This document shows, piece by piece, positions 24,790 through 34,100 of a stretch of DNA of 64,000 bases. The stretch covers positions 243,927 to 307,926 of the forward strand of contig JACKCC010000014.1 in the NCBI GenBank assembly GCA_020634245.1. Direction: 5' to 3'. Positions within the stretch are counted from its first letter, which is position 1; each line of letters opens with the position of its first letter. Under the pieces are notes generated by a model that searched no databases, had not been told where the DNA came from, and was given only the letters and a program-made list of their open reading frames with translations. The translations under genes were made by a program, and so were the position numbers. The DNA is from Ardenticatenaceae bacterium. Its GTDB lineage: Bacteria; Chloroflexota; Anaerolineae; Promineifilales; Promineifilaceae.

Positions 24790-26487
24790 ATGACCACCTT
24801 TGTCGATCAAGTAAAAGAAATGGGGTTCAAACAGGCGGCTATTGCCAAAGCCGACGAAGCCGTCGAGCGCATCACTGCTGGTATGAATATCACCGACATC
24901 CGCAGCGCCCTGCGCGGCGACGAACCCCGCCGGCCCAATCCCCGCCTGCGCCCTCATGCCGATGGCTTCTGGCTGCACATCCGGCCCAGTTTCTACCACA
25001 CGGAAGTCACCCACATCTACCCGACTTTTCGCCTGGGTTGGCTGTCCACCTTCATGTTTGTTTGGGAAACCATCACCGGCATCATCCTGATGATTTTCTA
25101 CACCCCCAGTCCGCTGGTTGCTTATTCCAACATGTGGAATATCCTGGCCAATGTGCCGATGGGCCAACTTTTTCGCAACATGCATCGCTTGGGTGCAGAA
25201 GTGATGGTTTTGGTGGTAGCGCTGCACATGCTGCGCACATTTATAACCGGCAGCTACAAAAAACCGCGCCAATTCACCTGGGTTACCGGCATGATCTTGT
25301 TGGTATTAACCCTGCTTCTCAGTTTTAGCGGCTATCTGCTGCCCTGGGACCAGTTAGCCTATTGGGCGTTGACGGTGTTCTTGAGTGGGGCTGAAGCTGC
25401 GCCTGCGCCTGCGGCCGTGAATTCCAATATTTTGCTGATTCTTCAGGGCGCTCCTTCGCTGGGGGCCGGTGGCTTGCTGCGCTGGTATTTATTCCACGTG
25501 CTGTTGATGCCGCTGATTTTGGCCATCTTCTTCTTTGTCCATTATTACAAAGTCGTACTGCATGGTATGTCACTGCCTCCGGGGCGAGAAGCCATTGGCG
25601 AAGACACAGCCAAGCGCGTACCCAAAGATGAGCGCACCTACTTCATCCCCGATATTTTAACTAGCGAAATCATGTGGTCGGCTTTGATGACGTTATTCCT
25701 GGTAGCCGGCGCGCTCTGGTTCTGGGATGCGCCGTTAGAGCACCATGCTGACCCCATCGTGACGCCGCTGCACGTGGTGGCGCCCTGGTACCTTTCCTGG
25801 TCGCAGGGTTGGCTCAAACTAGCCGATAAAACGCTGGTAGTTGGCTTTATCCCCTTGTTGATGGTGGCTTTCATTGTCATGCCCTATTTTGAGGTCGGCA
25901 AGAGCCGTCGTTATGCTGACCGTCGTGTAGGGCTGAGTGTAGCTTTTCTGTTCATGGCCTTCATGCTGGTTTCTAACTGGATGGGTACCCCTGAATTCCG
26001 TGTTGCCAGTTCAGCTGAGCAGGAAGTGAGCCAGGAGATTTTGCCGCAGGAAGGAGCTAGCGTACTGTTGGGCGTGCCATATGAGTATATGATTCCTGGC
26101 GTGTATACACCGGGTCAGGAAGTGGCTGGCAATCCACATTTAACCGAGGCACTGGAAGAGTTTCAGGTGGCCATGTATAAGCATAGCTGCCATTTGGTTG
26201 GCAATTCTAAACTGCCACTTGAATGGGATGAGTGTAAAGTTGTCACCCTGGAAAATGGCGAAAAACAGTATGGTAATTTCTTTAAAGACTCAGTGATGCC
26301 TGATCCGTATGCAGAACTACGAATCGAACAATTCCAGCCTGATTTGCTCAAATTAACGCTTTATTATGAAGTAGTCGATCCGGGAAATCCCGACCAATTC
26401 CTGGTTAATTCTGACAGTTGGGTCTCTTATCGCCATGCGGATTCTAATTATGAAGAAGAGTGCCGCTTTATTAATAAGAACTGCTAA
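24790..26487 (+). CDS. Cytochrome b with C-terminal extension
   Basis: 565 residues, a full-length cytochrome b (b6 plus subunit IV in one chain) with eight or more TMs. Haem-ligand helices: MHRLGAEVMVLVVALHML and FHVLLMPLILAIFFFVHYYKV. A PEWY-like Qo element is not obvious. After the last TM (~residue 400) there is a soluble ~165-residue tail with four cysteines (HSC, DEC, EEEC and the final NC) that is not part of the usual protein. Quinol is oxidised here with proton translocation. It starts 31 bases after the Rieske gene. Confidence 0.9.
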   Translation: MTTFVDQVKEMGFKQAAIAKADEAVERITAGMNITDIRSALRGDEPRRPNPRLRPHADGFWLHIRPSFYHTEVTHIYPTFRLGWLSTFMFVWETITGIILMIFYTPSPLVAYSNMWNILANVPMGQLFRNMHRLGAEVMVLVVALHMLRTFITGSYKKPRQFTWVTGMILLVLTLLLSFSGYLLPWDQLAYWALTVFLSGAEAAPAPAAVNSNILLILQGAPSLGAGGLLRWYLFHVLLMPLILAIFFFVHYYKVVLHGMSLPPGREAIGEDTAKRVPKDERTYFIPDILTSEIMWSALMTLFLVAGALWFWDAPLEHHADPIVTPLHVVAPWYLSWSQGWLKLADKTLVVGFIPLLMVAFIVMPYFEVGKSRRYADRRVGLSVAFLFMAFMLVSNWMGTPEFRVASSAEQEVSQEILPQEGASVLLGVPYEYMIPGVYTPGQEVAGNPHLTEALEEFQVAMYKHSCHLVGNSKLPLEWDECKVVTLENGEKQYGNFFKDSVMPDPYAELRIEQFQPDLLKLTLYYEVVDPGNPDQFLVNSDSWVSYRHADSNYEEECRFINKNC

Positions 26488-26564
26488 CCAACTGTAATTG
26501 CTCTGGACGGGCAAAAGCCTGGCCGCAGCAGGCAGCTATTACGCTACGGAAAAGGAATGAGTGA

Positions 26565-27419
26565 ATGCAAGTAAAAGTTGTAATCGGAACTATCGCATTT
26601 ATGCTGACGATGATGATCATGGGTTTTGCGGCGCTGCGTGAGCCGGCACGTTTGCAGGAGTTCACGCATGCCTATCAAGGCCGCTCAATTGAATCTGGTG
26701 CGAAAATTTTTAAAAACAATTGCTCTACCTGCCACGGGGTCGATGGCAAGGCAGAATTATGTTATGACACAGCTGGCGAGCAAATTGGCTGCCGGGGTTT
26801 GCCACTGAATTATGCACCGCTTCTTTGTGGTGACAGTGCTGATCGTACCCAACGTATGAACGCGATGAATTGGGCTGGTACCAAAGATGCGTTTATTCAG
26901 TCTGTGGTTGCGGCGGGCCGGGCCGGAACGGCTATGCCGACCTGGTCGGCCCAATTTGGCGGCCCGATGCGTGATGATGAGATCGCGAATGTGGTGGCTT
27001 TTGTGATGAATTGGGAGAGTGAGGAACTGTGCAGCGCTCCGGTTATCACGTTTGATTGGCCAGCAACGGCCGAAGCGTTTTTGGCTGAATTTCCGGATGG
27101 GGATGCGGCTAATGGTGAAGGGTTGTTTGTCACGTATGGTTGTTCTGGCTGCCACGGTGTGCCGGATGGTTCTGTTGCGGCGGCGGTTGGCCCTGATTTG
27201 AGCAATATTACTGTGGATGGGGCAACGCGAGTTGAAGGTTACACGGCCGAAATGTATGTCTATGAATCGGTTTTGCATCCTAACGCTGTTATTGCGCCGA
27301 ACTGCCCGACCGGACCGTGTCTTGGACCACCCAGCGCAATGCCGGCTAACTTTATCGAGCGTATGGCAACGAATCCGCAGGACCTGGCAGATATTATGGC
27401 TTATCTGCTCGGCAAATAG
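26565..27419 (+). CDS. Membrane-anchored dihaem cytochrome c
   Basis: 284 residues. An N-terminal anchor (~4-22) is followed by two cytochrome c domains with haem sites CSTCHG (~53-58) and CSGCHG (~193-198). Candidate axial methionines are in TAMPTWS and SAMPANF. RBS AAAGGAATG is clear. In the operon it takes the place of cytochrome c1 as electron acceptor from the Rieske protein. The operon's own terminator now lies beyond the inserted IS, at 28609. Confidence 0.93.
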   Translation: MQVKVVIGTIAFMLTMMIMGFAALREPARLQEFTHAYQGRSIESGAKIFKNNCSTCHGVDGKAELCYDTAGEQIGCRGLPLNYAPLLCGDSADRTQRMNAMNWAGTKDAFIQSVVAAGRAGTAMPTWSAQFGGPMRDDEIANVVAFVMNWESEELCSAPVITFDWPATAEAFLAEFPDGDAANGEGLFVTYGCSGCHGVPDGSVAAAVGPDLSNITVDGATRVEGYTAEMYVYESVLHPNAVIAPNCPTGPCLGPPSAMPANFIERMATNPQDLADIMAYLLGK

Positions 27420-27427
27420 CCTGGTAA

Positions 27428-28584
27428 CTGATGTTACGCAGTAGCAGCTTGAACCAGTGAAACCGGCTGAAGCTGCTGCAGTTCATGAAAAGCCTGTTGC
27501 AAGGCGGATAAATACAACTGGTTTTTCAACTGATAATGATTTTTCTTTGTTCGGACCTTTAACAACTCCATTTTGACAAACGACCACAGCGCCGCCACGA
27601 AATGATTCGTTTGCGTTGTTTCGGTACGGGTTGGCGATTGAGTTAGCGCCATATTTTGTTTGAGTGACCGGTGATACTCTTCTACTCTCCACCGTCTTTG
27701 GTAGATTGTAATGATTTGGTCAGCACTCAGGGTCAAGTCACTGGTTACCAGATAACGCACGCCGGTTGAGCCATCTCCGTTTGTGAAAACCTGGCGTAAT
27801 AGCTGTAAGGGGAATGGGACCCCTTCCAGATAGATGATACGGGTCGTGCCTTCTGGTAGGTTCATGTCTTCAATCCGCTGATACTGGCCATTGGCTTTAT
27901 CTGCCTCGGACAAAGCCACCTTGCGATTGCCCTTGAGCCCCATGATGAACTCTTTCTCCAGGTCCAACTTCACAAATCGCATGTTTTCGGCCGAGGCAAA
28001 CCACACGTCATTGAGCACATACCGGAACGGGATGCGATTAGCTACAGCCGTCTGCAGCATGCGACGATAGTGTTCATTCTTGGTCACGGCACTTTTGCGC
28101 TTTTCTTTGCCTGTTTTCTTGTCAAGATAGGTCTCTGTCTTGGCCACTAACACGAAGGACACTGGCAAAGCGATTCCTTGGGCTTCATACAAGGTTGTAA
28201 TGAAGTTGATACCTTTGACAGTTTTGTCTTTGGCGTGGTCATAGTGCCAACAGATGATCTCATTCTCATCTGTGTATGGCTTTTCCACAATGGAATCGTC
28301 GACAATCATGACACCATCTTCTCGTTCGATTTGCCGTACCTGTGGTTTGACCAGTTTCCACCATGTCTTCGCCGTCAATTTTTCACTGGCGAGCATGCGA
28401 GTGACTTGGTCATGGCTGATTTCACCTTCAAGTAATCTAGCCAGTCCGGTAGCTGTCGTTTGTCCAAATGAGCTTAACAAATAGTCTGAATACAGGTCGA
28501 GGATATTGTAGTTCATAGGCTGATTCTCCAAGACCTGGATTTTATAATTATGTTAACCTTCGCGCTATCTGCGCGTAACATGAG
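27428..28584 (-). mobile_element. IS4-type insertion sequence, copy 2 (intact)
   Basis: A 1157-base element with 12-base terminal repeats CTGATGTTACGC (27428-27439) and GCGTAACATGAG (28573-28584), differing at the third base. The 7-base target duplication CTGGTAA lies at 27421-27427 and 28585-28591. One transposase gene fills it. Together with copy 1 (TTAATAA) this gives two independent 7-base duplications. The element contains no ACGGCCGT motif although the host averages about one per 640 bases. Confidence 0.96.
27434..28516 (-). CDS. IS4-type DDE transposase
   Basis: 360 residues from ATG 28516, with GGAG upstream; an in-frame TTG at 28531 is possible. The first catalytic Asp is in VMIVDDSIVEKPYTDENE, the second in YVLNDVWFAS. 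The IS4 signature Y-(2)-R-(3)-E-(6)-K is exact in YQRRWRVEEYHRSLK. Full-length and probably active. It is transcribed against the upstream cytochrome operon. Confidence 0.95.
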   Translation of the reverse strand: MNYNILDLYSDYLLSSFGQTTATGLARLLEGEISHDQVTRMLASEKLTAKTWWKLVKPQVRQIEREDGVMIVDDSIVEKPYTDENEIICWHYDHAKDKTVKGINFITTLYEAQGIALPVSFVLVAKTETYLDKKTGKEKRKSAVTKNEHYRRMLQTAVANRIPFRYVLNDVWFASAENMRFVKLDLEKEFIMGLKGNRKVALSEADKANGQYQRIEDMNLPEGTTRIIYLEGVPFPLQLLRQVFTNGDGSTGVRYLVTSDLTLSADQIITIYQRRWRVEEYHRSLKQNMALTQSPTRTETTQTNHFVAALWSFVKMELLKVRTKKNHYQLKNQLYLSALQQAFHELQQLQPVSLVQAATA

Positions 28585-28608
28585 CTGGTAAAATGTAAAT
28601 TTGTTGAG

Positions 28609-28636
28609 GCCCGGTTGGTTTTCAGCCGGGCTTTTT
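28609..28636 (+). terminator. Displaced terminator of the bc operon
   Basis: GCCCGG (28609-28614) pairs with CCGGGC (28626-28631), followed by five Ts. Without the IS it would lie about 30 bases after the cytochrome c stop, so it is the natural operon terminator. It is now separated by 1.16 kb. Confidence 0.85.
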
Positions 28637-28697
28637 GTTTTTGTTGCGGGGATTGGGGGATTAGGGGATAAATCTGGAAAAAAGGGAGTGTTTGTTT

Positions 28698-29081
28698 ATG
28701 TACAAAGTGGCCGTGAAACGGGATTTTGTAGCGCAGCATTTTTTGATTGGTGGTGACTGGGGCGCGGAAAATGTGTGGCATTCACACCATTATTTTGTGG
28801 AAGTGCAGTTGGAAGGTGTGGAACTAGATCAGCATGGTTATCTGGTAGATATTGTGGATATTGAGGCTAATCTGGCGGCGCTGGTGGCTTATTATCGGGA
28901 TAAAACGTTGAATGATTTGCCGGAGTTTGCCGGGTTGAATCCCAGTATTGAGCATTTTTCGCGGATTTTTTGCCAGACGATGGTGGAGCGGATTCAAGCG
29001 CCGAATTTGAGGGCGATCACGGTGCAGATGTGGGAGAATGAGATTGCCTGGGCGAGTTATCGGCTGGCGGTAAACGGTTAA
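28698..29081 (+). CDS. 6-pyruvoyl-tetrahydropterin-synthase-like protein
   Basis: 127 residues from ATG 28698 with AAAGGGAG upstream. The PTPS/QueD fold is clear: the zinc ligands are kept as H14, H28 and H30 (AQHF, WHSHHY), LNDLPEFAGLNPSIEHF is the helix region and WENEIAWASY keeps the C-terminal Glu. The catalytic Cys four residues before the HxH is Glu24 here, and the Asp-His pair of QueD (LDHHYLND) reads YRDKTLND. Normal PTPS or 6-carboxypterin-synthase chemistry is therefore doubtful. A related reaction on a pterin or another ligand is possible. It leads an operon with a glycosyltransferase and a methyltransferase. Confidence 0.85.
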   Translation: MYKVAVKRDFVAQHFLIGGDWGAENVWHSHHYFVEVQLEGVELDQHGYLVDIVDIEANLAALVAYYRDKTLNDLPEFAGLNPSIEHFSRIFCQTMVERIQAPNLRAITVQMWENEIAWASYRLAVNG

Positions 29082-29091
29082 CGGTGATCGG

Positions 29092-30183
29092 ATGCGGATT
29101 GGGCTGATTATTTACGGCCGTATCGAAACCATCTCCGGCGGTTACCTGTATGATCGTAAGTTGGTGGCCCATCTGCGGCAGATGGGGGACACGGTGGAGA
29201 TTGTCTCGCTGCCCTGGTTGGGGTACGGCCGTGCCCTTCTTCACAACTTCTCTCCCGAACTGCGCCAGCGACTGAGCCAGGCTCGATTCGATTTGCTGCT
29301 GCAAGATGAGCTGAATCATCCATCATTATTTTGGCTAAATCGGCAGTTGAAAGGAAAAGTTCCGTATCCCATCATCAGTGTCGTCCATCATTTGCGGTGC
29401 AGTGAAATGCGCCCGGCGTGGCAAAACGGGCTGTATCGGCTGGTAGAGCGGCAGTATTTGGACAGCGTGGATGGCTTTTTGTTCAACAGCGAGACGACGC
29501 GGGCGGTGGTAGAAGAATTGGTGGGGAAACGGCCGTATCACATTGCTTACCCCGCCGGAGACCAGTTCCAGCCGGAGATGAGCGACTCTGCTATCCGTGC
29601 CCGTGCCTACGAGCCGGGGCCGCTGCGCATTTTGTTTGTGGGTAACGTGATTCCACGCAAGGGGCTGCATGTTCTGTTAGATGCGCTGGCCCGGCTGCCT
29701 CGTGAAAGTTGGCGGCTGGATGTGGTGGGGGATACGGCCGTTGCTCCCTTCTACACACAATCCATCCACGCCCAAATTCGAGAAGAAAACCTGTCTCCTA
29801 ACGTGACATTGACCGGTTCCCTGCCCGATGATGAGCTGTTCCGCTGGATGGAACAAAGCCATCTGCTCATCGTCCCTTCCAGCTACGAGGGGTATGGCAT
29901 CGTTTACCTGGAAGGGATGAGTTTTGGCCTGCCGGCCATTGCCGGGCGTGGTGGCGCCGCCCACGAAATCATTACCGACGGCGTTAACGGATTCCTGGTC
30001 GATCACCAACAAACCAACCAACTAACCAGCCACATCCTCAATTTACATCAAAATCGGGAAAAACTGGCCGAAATGAGCCTGGCGGCTCACCAACGATATC
30101 TGGCTCACCCTACCTGGTCAGACAGTATGGCTGGAGCGCGAAAGTTCATACATAGAGATTGGAGATCAGAGAGTGAAGACTGA
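29092..30183 (+). CDS. Glycosyltransferase of the pterin-like operon
   Basis: 363 residues, GT4/GT-B. N-domain MRIGLIIYGRIETISGGYLYD; C-domain ILFVGNVIPRKGLHVLLDAL; EX7E motif as SYEGYGIVYLEGMSFGLPAIA. It starts ten bases after the PTPS-like gene and overlaps the methyltransferase by 11 bases. The acceptor is unknown; with this context a glycosylated small molecule such as a pterin is a hypothesis. Confidence 0.9.
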   Translation: MRIGLIIYGRIETISGGYLYDRKLVAHLRQMGDTVEIVSLPWLGYGRALLHNFSPELRQRLSQARFDLLLQDELNHPSLFWLNRQLKGKVPYPIISVVHHLRCSEMRPAWQNGLYRLVERQYLDSVDGFLFNSETTRAVVEELVGKRPYHIAYPAGDQFQPEMSDSAIRARAYEPGPLRILFVGNVIPRKGLHVLLDALARLPRESWRLDVVGDTAVAPFYTQSIHAQIREENLSPNVTLTGSLPDDELFRWMEQSHLLIVPSSYEGYGIVYLEGMSFGLPAIAGRGGAAHEIITDGVNGFLVDHQQTNQLTSHILNLHQNREKLAEMSLAAHQRYLAHPTWSDSMAGARKFIHRDWRSESED

Positions 30184-31015
30184 TTACTCGTTTGTTCGTT
30201 ATTTATCGGCCAAAAAAACGGTGGATGATCGGGCCTTGAACCAGCACGTCTGGCGGGCGATGGCGGAGGCGCTGCCGGAGCGGGCACGCATTTTGGAGAT
30301 TGGTGCCGGAATTGGCACGATGGTGGAGCGGTTTGCCAAGAATGGGTTGCTGGATGGGGCGGTGTATACGGCCGTTGACAACCAACCCGACAACATCATC
30401 ACCGCCAGACAACGATTGCAACACCTGAACAAGAACGTTCATTTGGAAACCATCGATCTCTTCGACTTCATCCGCCGCGAACAGGGCAAACAGACCTGGG
30501 ATTTGCTCATTGCCCACGCTTTCCTCGATTTGATGGACATTCCGGCGACGCTGCCCCCGCTTTTTTCCCTGATTGAACCAGGTGGACATTTCTACTTCAC
30601 TATCAACTTTGATGGGGCAACGATTTTCCAGCCGACGATTGATCCCATATTGGACGACCAAATCGAGCAGTTGTATCATCGTACAATGGACGAGCGCATC
30701 ACTGACGGCAAATTATCGGGTGACAGCCGCAGCGGGCGGCATTTGTTCCACCAACTGCGGCAGGCTGGCGGTGAAATCCTGGCTGCCGGCAGCTCCGACT
30801 GGGTTGTGTTTGCCGAAACCGATGGTTACCCGGCCGATGAAGCGTACTTCTTGCAGTTTATTATCCACACCATGCAGCAGGCGCTGAACGGTCATCCGGG
30901 TCTGGGTACGGCCCAGTTTGCCGATTGGATTCGACAGCGGCAGCAGCAAATTGAGAGAGGGGATCTCGTCTACATTGCGCATCAGATTGATTTTTTAGGG
31001 CGTGTGCCCAAATAG
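30173..31015 (+). CDS. Class I SAM-dependent methyltransferase
   Basis: 280 residues from GTG 30173. SAM-binding motif I is ILEIGAGIGTMVERF, followed by YTAVDNQPDNIITARQRL, DLLIAHAFLDLMDI and LIEPGGHFYFTINFDG. The substrate-side C terminus is not recognisable. Translation is coupled to the glycosyltransferase by the 11-base overlap. Expected to methylate the product or the sugar of the same pathway (inference). Confidence 0.85.
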   Translation: MKTDYSFVRYLSAKKTVDDRALNQHVWRAMAEALPERARILEIGAGIGTMVERFAKNGLLDGAVYTAVDNQPDNIITARQRLQHLNKNVHLETIDLFDFIRREQGKQTWDLLIAHAFLDLMDIPATLPPLFSLIEPGGHFYFTINFDGATIFQPTIDPILDDQIEQLYHRTMDERITDGKLSGDSRSGRHLFHQLRQAGGEILAAGSSDWVVFAETDGYPADEAYFLQFIIHTMQQALNGHPGLGTAQFADWIRQRQQQIERGDLVYIAHQIDFLGRVPK

Positions 31016-31095
31016 AACTCAGTTTGTTTAGCGATAACGAAATAAATCGCGCTTATTACACTGTTAAATTAAAACCTTAACATTTTAATGGGGGG

Positions 31096-31131
31096 CTGCG
31101 CCTGTCGAAACCCGGACTTCGATAGGCTCAG
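31096..31131. repeat. Degenerate CTGTCGAA REP-like hairpin
   Basis: CTGCGCCTGTCGAA (31096-31109) and TTCGATAGGCTCAG (31118-31131) form an imperfect stem. This is a worn version of the perfect element at 34817-34861. Confidence 0.65.
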
Positions 31132-31177
31132 TCCTCGTTTAGAGAATTTATTTAACCGTGTACATAAAATTAAGATT

Positions 31178-34100
31178 ATGAAAGCTATCCAGACTCAAAA
31201 AATGTGGTCTTCGGTATGGGGGCATCCGGTCTGGCGTGTCTTGTTTTACCTGCTTATTCATGTTGGCGGGGTGGGGTTGGGCTTTCTCTTTTCCGTTAAT
31301 CCTGATAATTTGGAAGAAGTGGCTATCTTTTGGCCAGCGGCTGGTATTTTGGTTGCGGCTTTGTTGTTAAGTGACCATCGTGCCTGGCCCGGACTATTTT
31401 TCACTTCAATCTTAGGCCAACTGATTGCTGACGTTGTTTGGGTAGGGCGGGCGAATGTTGGCGTCAGCCTGTATTTTGGCCTGACGAATGCGGTGGAAGC
31501 GCTGCTGGCTGCCTATTTACTACGCCGATTTCTGGGGGAGCAGATAACTTTTGCGAAGTTAAAAGAAGTTTTGGGTCTGGCTTTATGGGGAGCGATTATC
31601 GGTTCGATTTTGGGGGCTACGTTGGGGGCGGCGGGTCTCTGTTTTTTGAATTCTCCAAATGCATATTGGTTGAATTGGCAGTTGTGGTGGGCGTCTGATG
31701 CGTTGGGTATTGTGATGGTTATGCCGGTGATTTTTACCTGGCGGCATTGGTTGATTTTTCCACGACGCAAGATGGCCTCCCGGCAATTAGTGGAAGCCGG
31801 AGTGTTGTTCATCGGATTGTTTTTGCTGCTTTGGTTTATTTTTAGTAAGGCATCCAATCCGGTTCTATCTGTTTTGAATATTCCATATGCGTTGTTTCCC
31901 TTTTTGATTTGGGCAGCGGTGCGATTCCGGCCACACGTGACCACGGCCGTTTACCTGATAGTAGGTATTGTTTCCGTTCAAATGTCCAATCTGGGTCGTG
32001 GCCCTTTTGTAGTGTCCAGTCAGCCAATCTACCAGAACGTCTTGTCTCTTCAACTATTTTTGGCTGTGAGTACGCTGTCATCGTTGATTTTAACGGCCGT
32101 TTTCGCCGAACTGCATCAAACCAGGCGAAACCTGGAACAATTTTCCAAAGCTGAACGAATGGCGCGGCAGCAGGCGGAAACATTGCGGGCTGCCAACGTT
32201 GCCCTTAGTGAATCACTCAATTTGTCTACCGTTTTAGGATTACTTCTGGATTACCTGGCCGAACTCATTCCGTATGACACCGCTACAGTCATGATCGACA
32301 TTCACGAAGAGGATCATGTGCAAGTGTTGGCAAAGCGGAATCAGAAACAGTATGGAGACGGGGCAACGCGTTTGGCACCCTTCAAGATTCAGTCATCACT
32401 GCTAATCCGGCGTTTGTTAGTGACCCGGCAGAGCATCCTGGTAGATGACACTCGTAAACATTCCGATTGGGAATACCGGGAGACCAGCACCGAGATTCGC
32501 AATTGGTTAGGTATTCCACTTGTTGCCCAGGGCCAGACATTAGGTCTTTACTCCTTGACAAAAAATGAACCGGGCTATTTTACGGAAGAGCATCAGCGAT
32601 TGGCCGAAGCGTTGGCGGTACAGGCAGGAATTGCACTGACCAATGCCCGTTTGTACGAGCAAATTGGCTATCACGTTCAGGAGTTAGAAGAGCGGGTTTC
32701 GGAACGAACGGCCGAATTGGAATGGCAGTATCGCCGGCAGGCGGCGTTGGCCGAGGTGGAATTGTCCATCAATCAGCCGCATGAACTGCAAACAGTGCTC
32801 GATCGCATTGTGCATATTGTGACTGACTTGCTGCCGGCTTCGGGCGGTGCGAGCATCATTCTTTGGGATGCTCAGACTGGGTCGTTTTCGATGAGTGCTG
32901 CTTCTGTCTCTGAACAGCCGCCGCAAACGGGATCGCGCCGGGTGCGACGCCAGGGGGCTTCGCAGTGGATTATGGATCAGAAGCAGCCTTTTGTCGTACC
33001 TGACATTCGTCATGATCCTTTTGAAGCGAACCCTATGCTGTCTGATTATGGCTTGCAAGCGTATGCGGGTGTCCCTTTGCTGGACGGCGCTGCGGCGGTG
33101 GGGATTCTTTATGCGTTAGATACGGAGCCGCGCCAATATAAAGAGGAAGACCTGAGCTTTTTAACGGCCGTTGCCCATCGTGCTGCTACTGCCATTACCA
33201 AAGTGCAGTTGTATGAGCAAACAGTCCACCGTGCCGCAGAATTAAAAGTTCTGTACGAAGTGGGTAAAGAAATCTCGGCACAGTTGGATTTGGATACCGT
33301 GCTGCAAACCATTGTGCGTCAGGCCTTGCATTTGACGGGGGCTGACAAAAGCTTGATCATCCTGATCGATCCGGTCAGGGAACTGCTTCTTCGCGTTGTT
33401 GGTGAAGGCTATACCGACGGCCAATTGGCCGACCACACGATTGAGGAGTTCCGCCAGGGCATCAGCGGCTGGGTTATGCAAAATAAAGAACCGGCGCTGG
33501 TAGACGATATTGGCATTGATGAGCGCAATACGGGATTGGCTCTGCGTAAAGCCCGGCAGGGTCCGGATAAAGCGGTAGCAATCGCCCCTTTGCTGGTGGA
33601 AAATGAAGCGGTGGGTACGTTGACTATTGTAAACGGCCGTGCCAAAACCTCCTTTACTCCCAACGATTTGAACCTGACGGTCATGCTGGCCGGGCAGGCT
33701 GCCATCGCCATTCACAACGCCCAACTGTATCGGGCCGCCCAGGAAGCCGACCGGCTGAAATCGGCTTTTCTGGCTTCCATGTCCCATGAACTGCGGACGC
33801 CGCTCAACTCCATCATCGGCTTCACCGGCATTATGCTACAAGAGCTGGCCGGGCCGTTAAATATGGAGCAGAAAAAGCAGATGGGCATGGTTCGTTCCAG
33901 CGCCCATCACTTGCTAAATCTGATTAACGATGTGTTGGATATATCCAAGATCGAGGCAGGGCAGCTGCAAGTGGCTCAGGAACCCTGTAACGTCCCCCAA
34001 ATTATCACCAAAGTGATGCAATTGTTGATGCCGCAAGCGGAGAAGAAGGGTTTGGCGTTAACGGCCGTTATCAACCCCAACGTCCACGAAATCATGAGCG

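Noticed and set aside
33242..33787. 181-residue frame opposite the GAF kinase
   Set aside because: Antisense shadow of the third GAF domain and HisKA.
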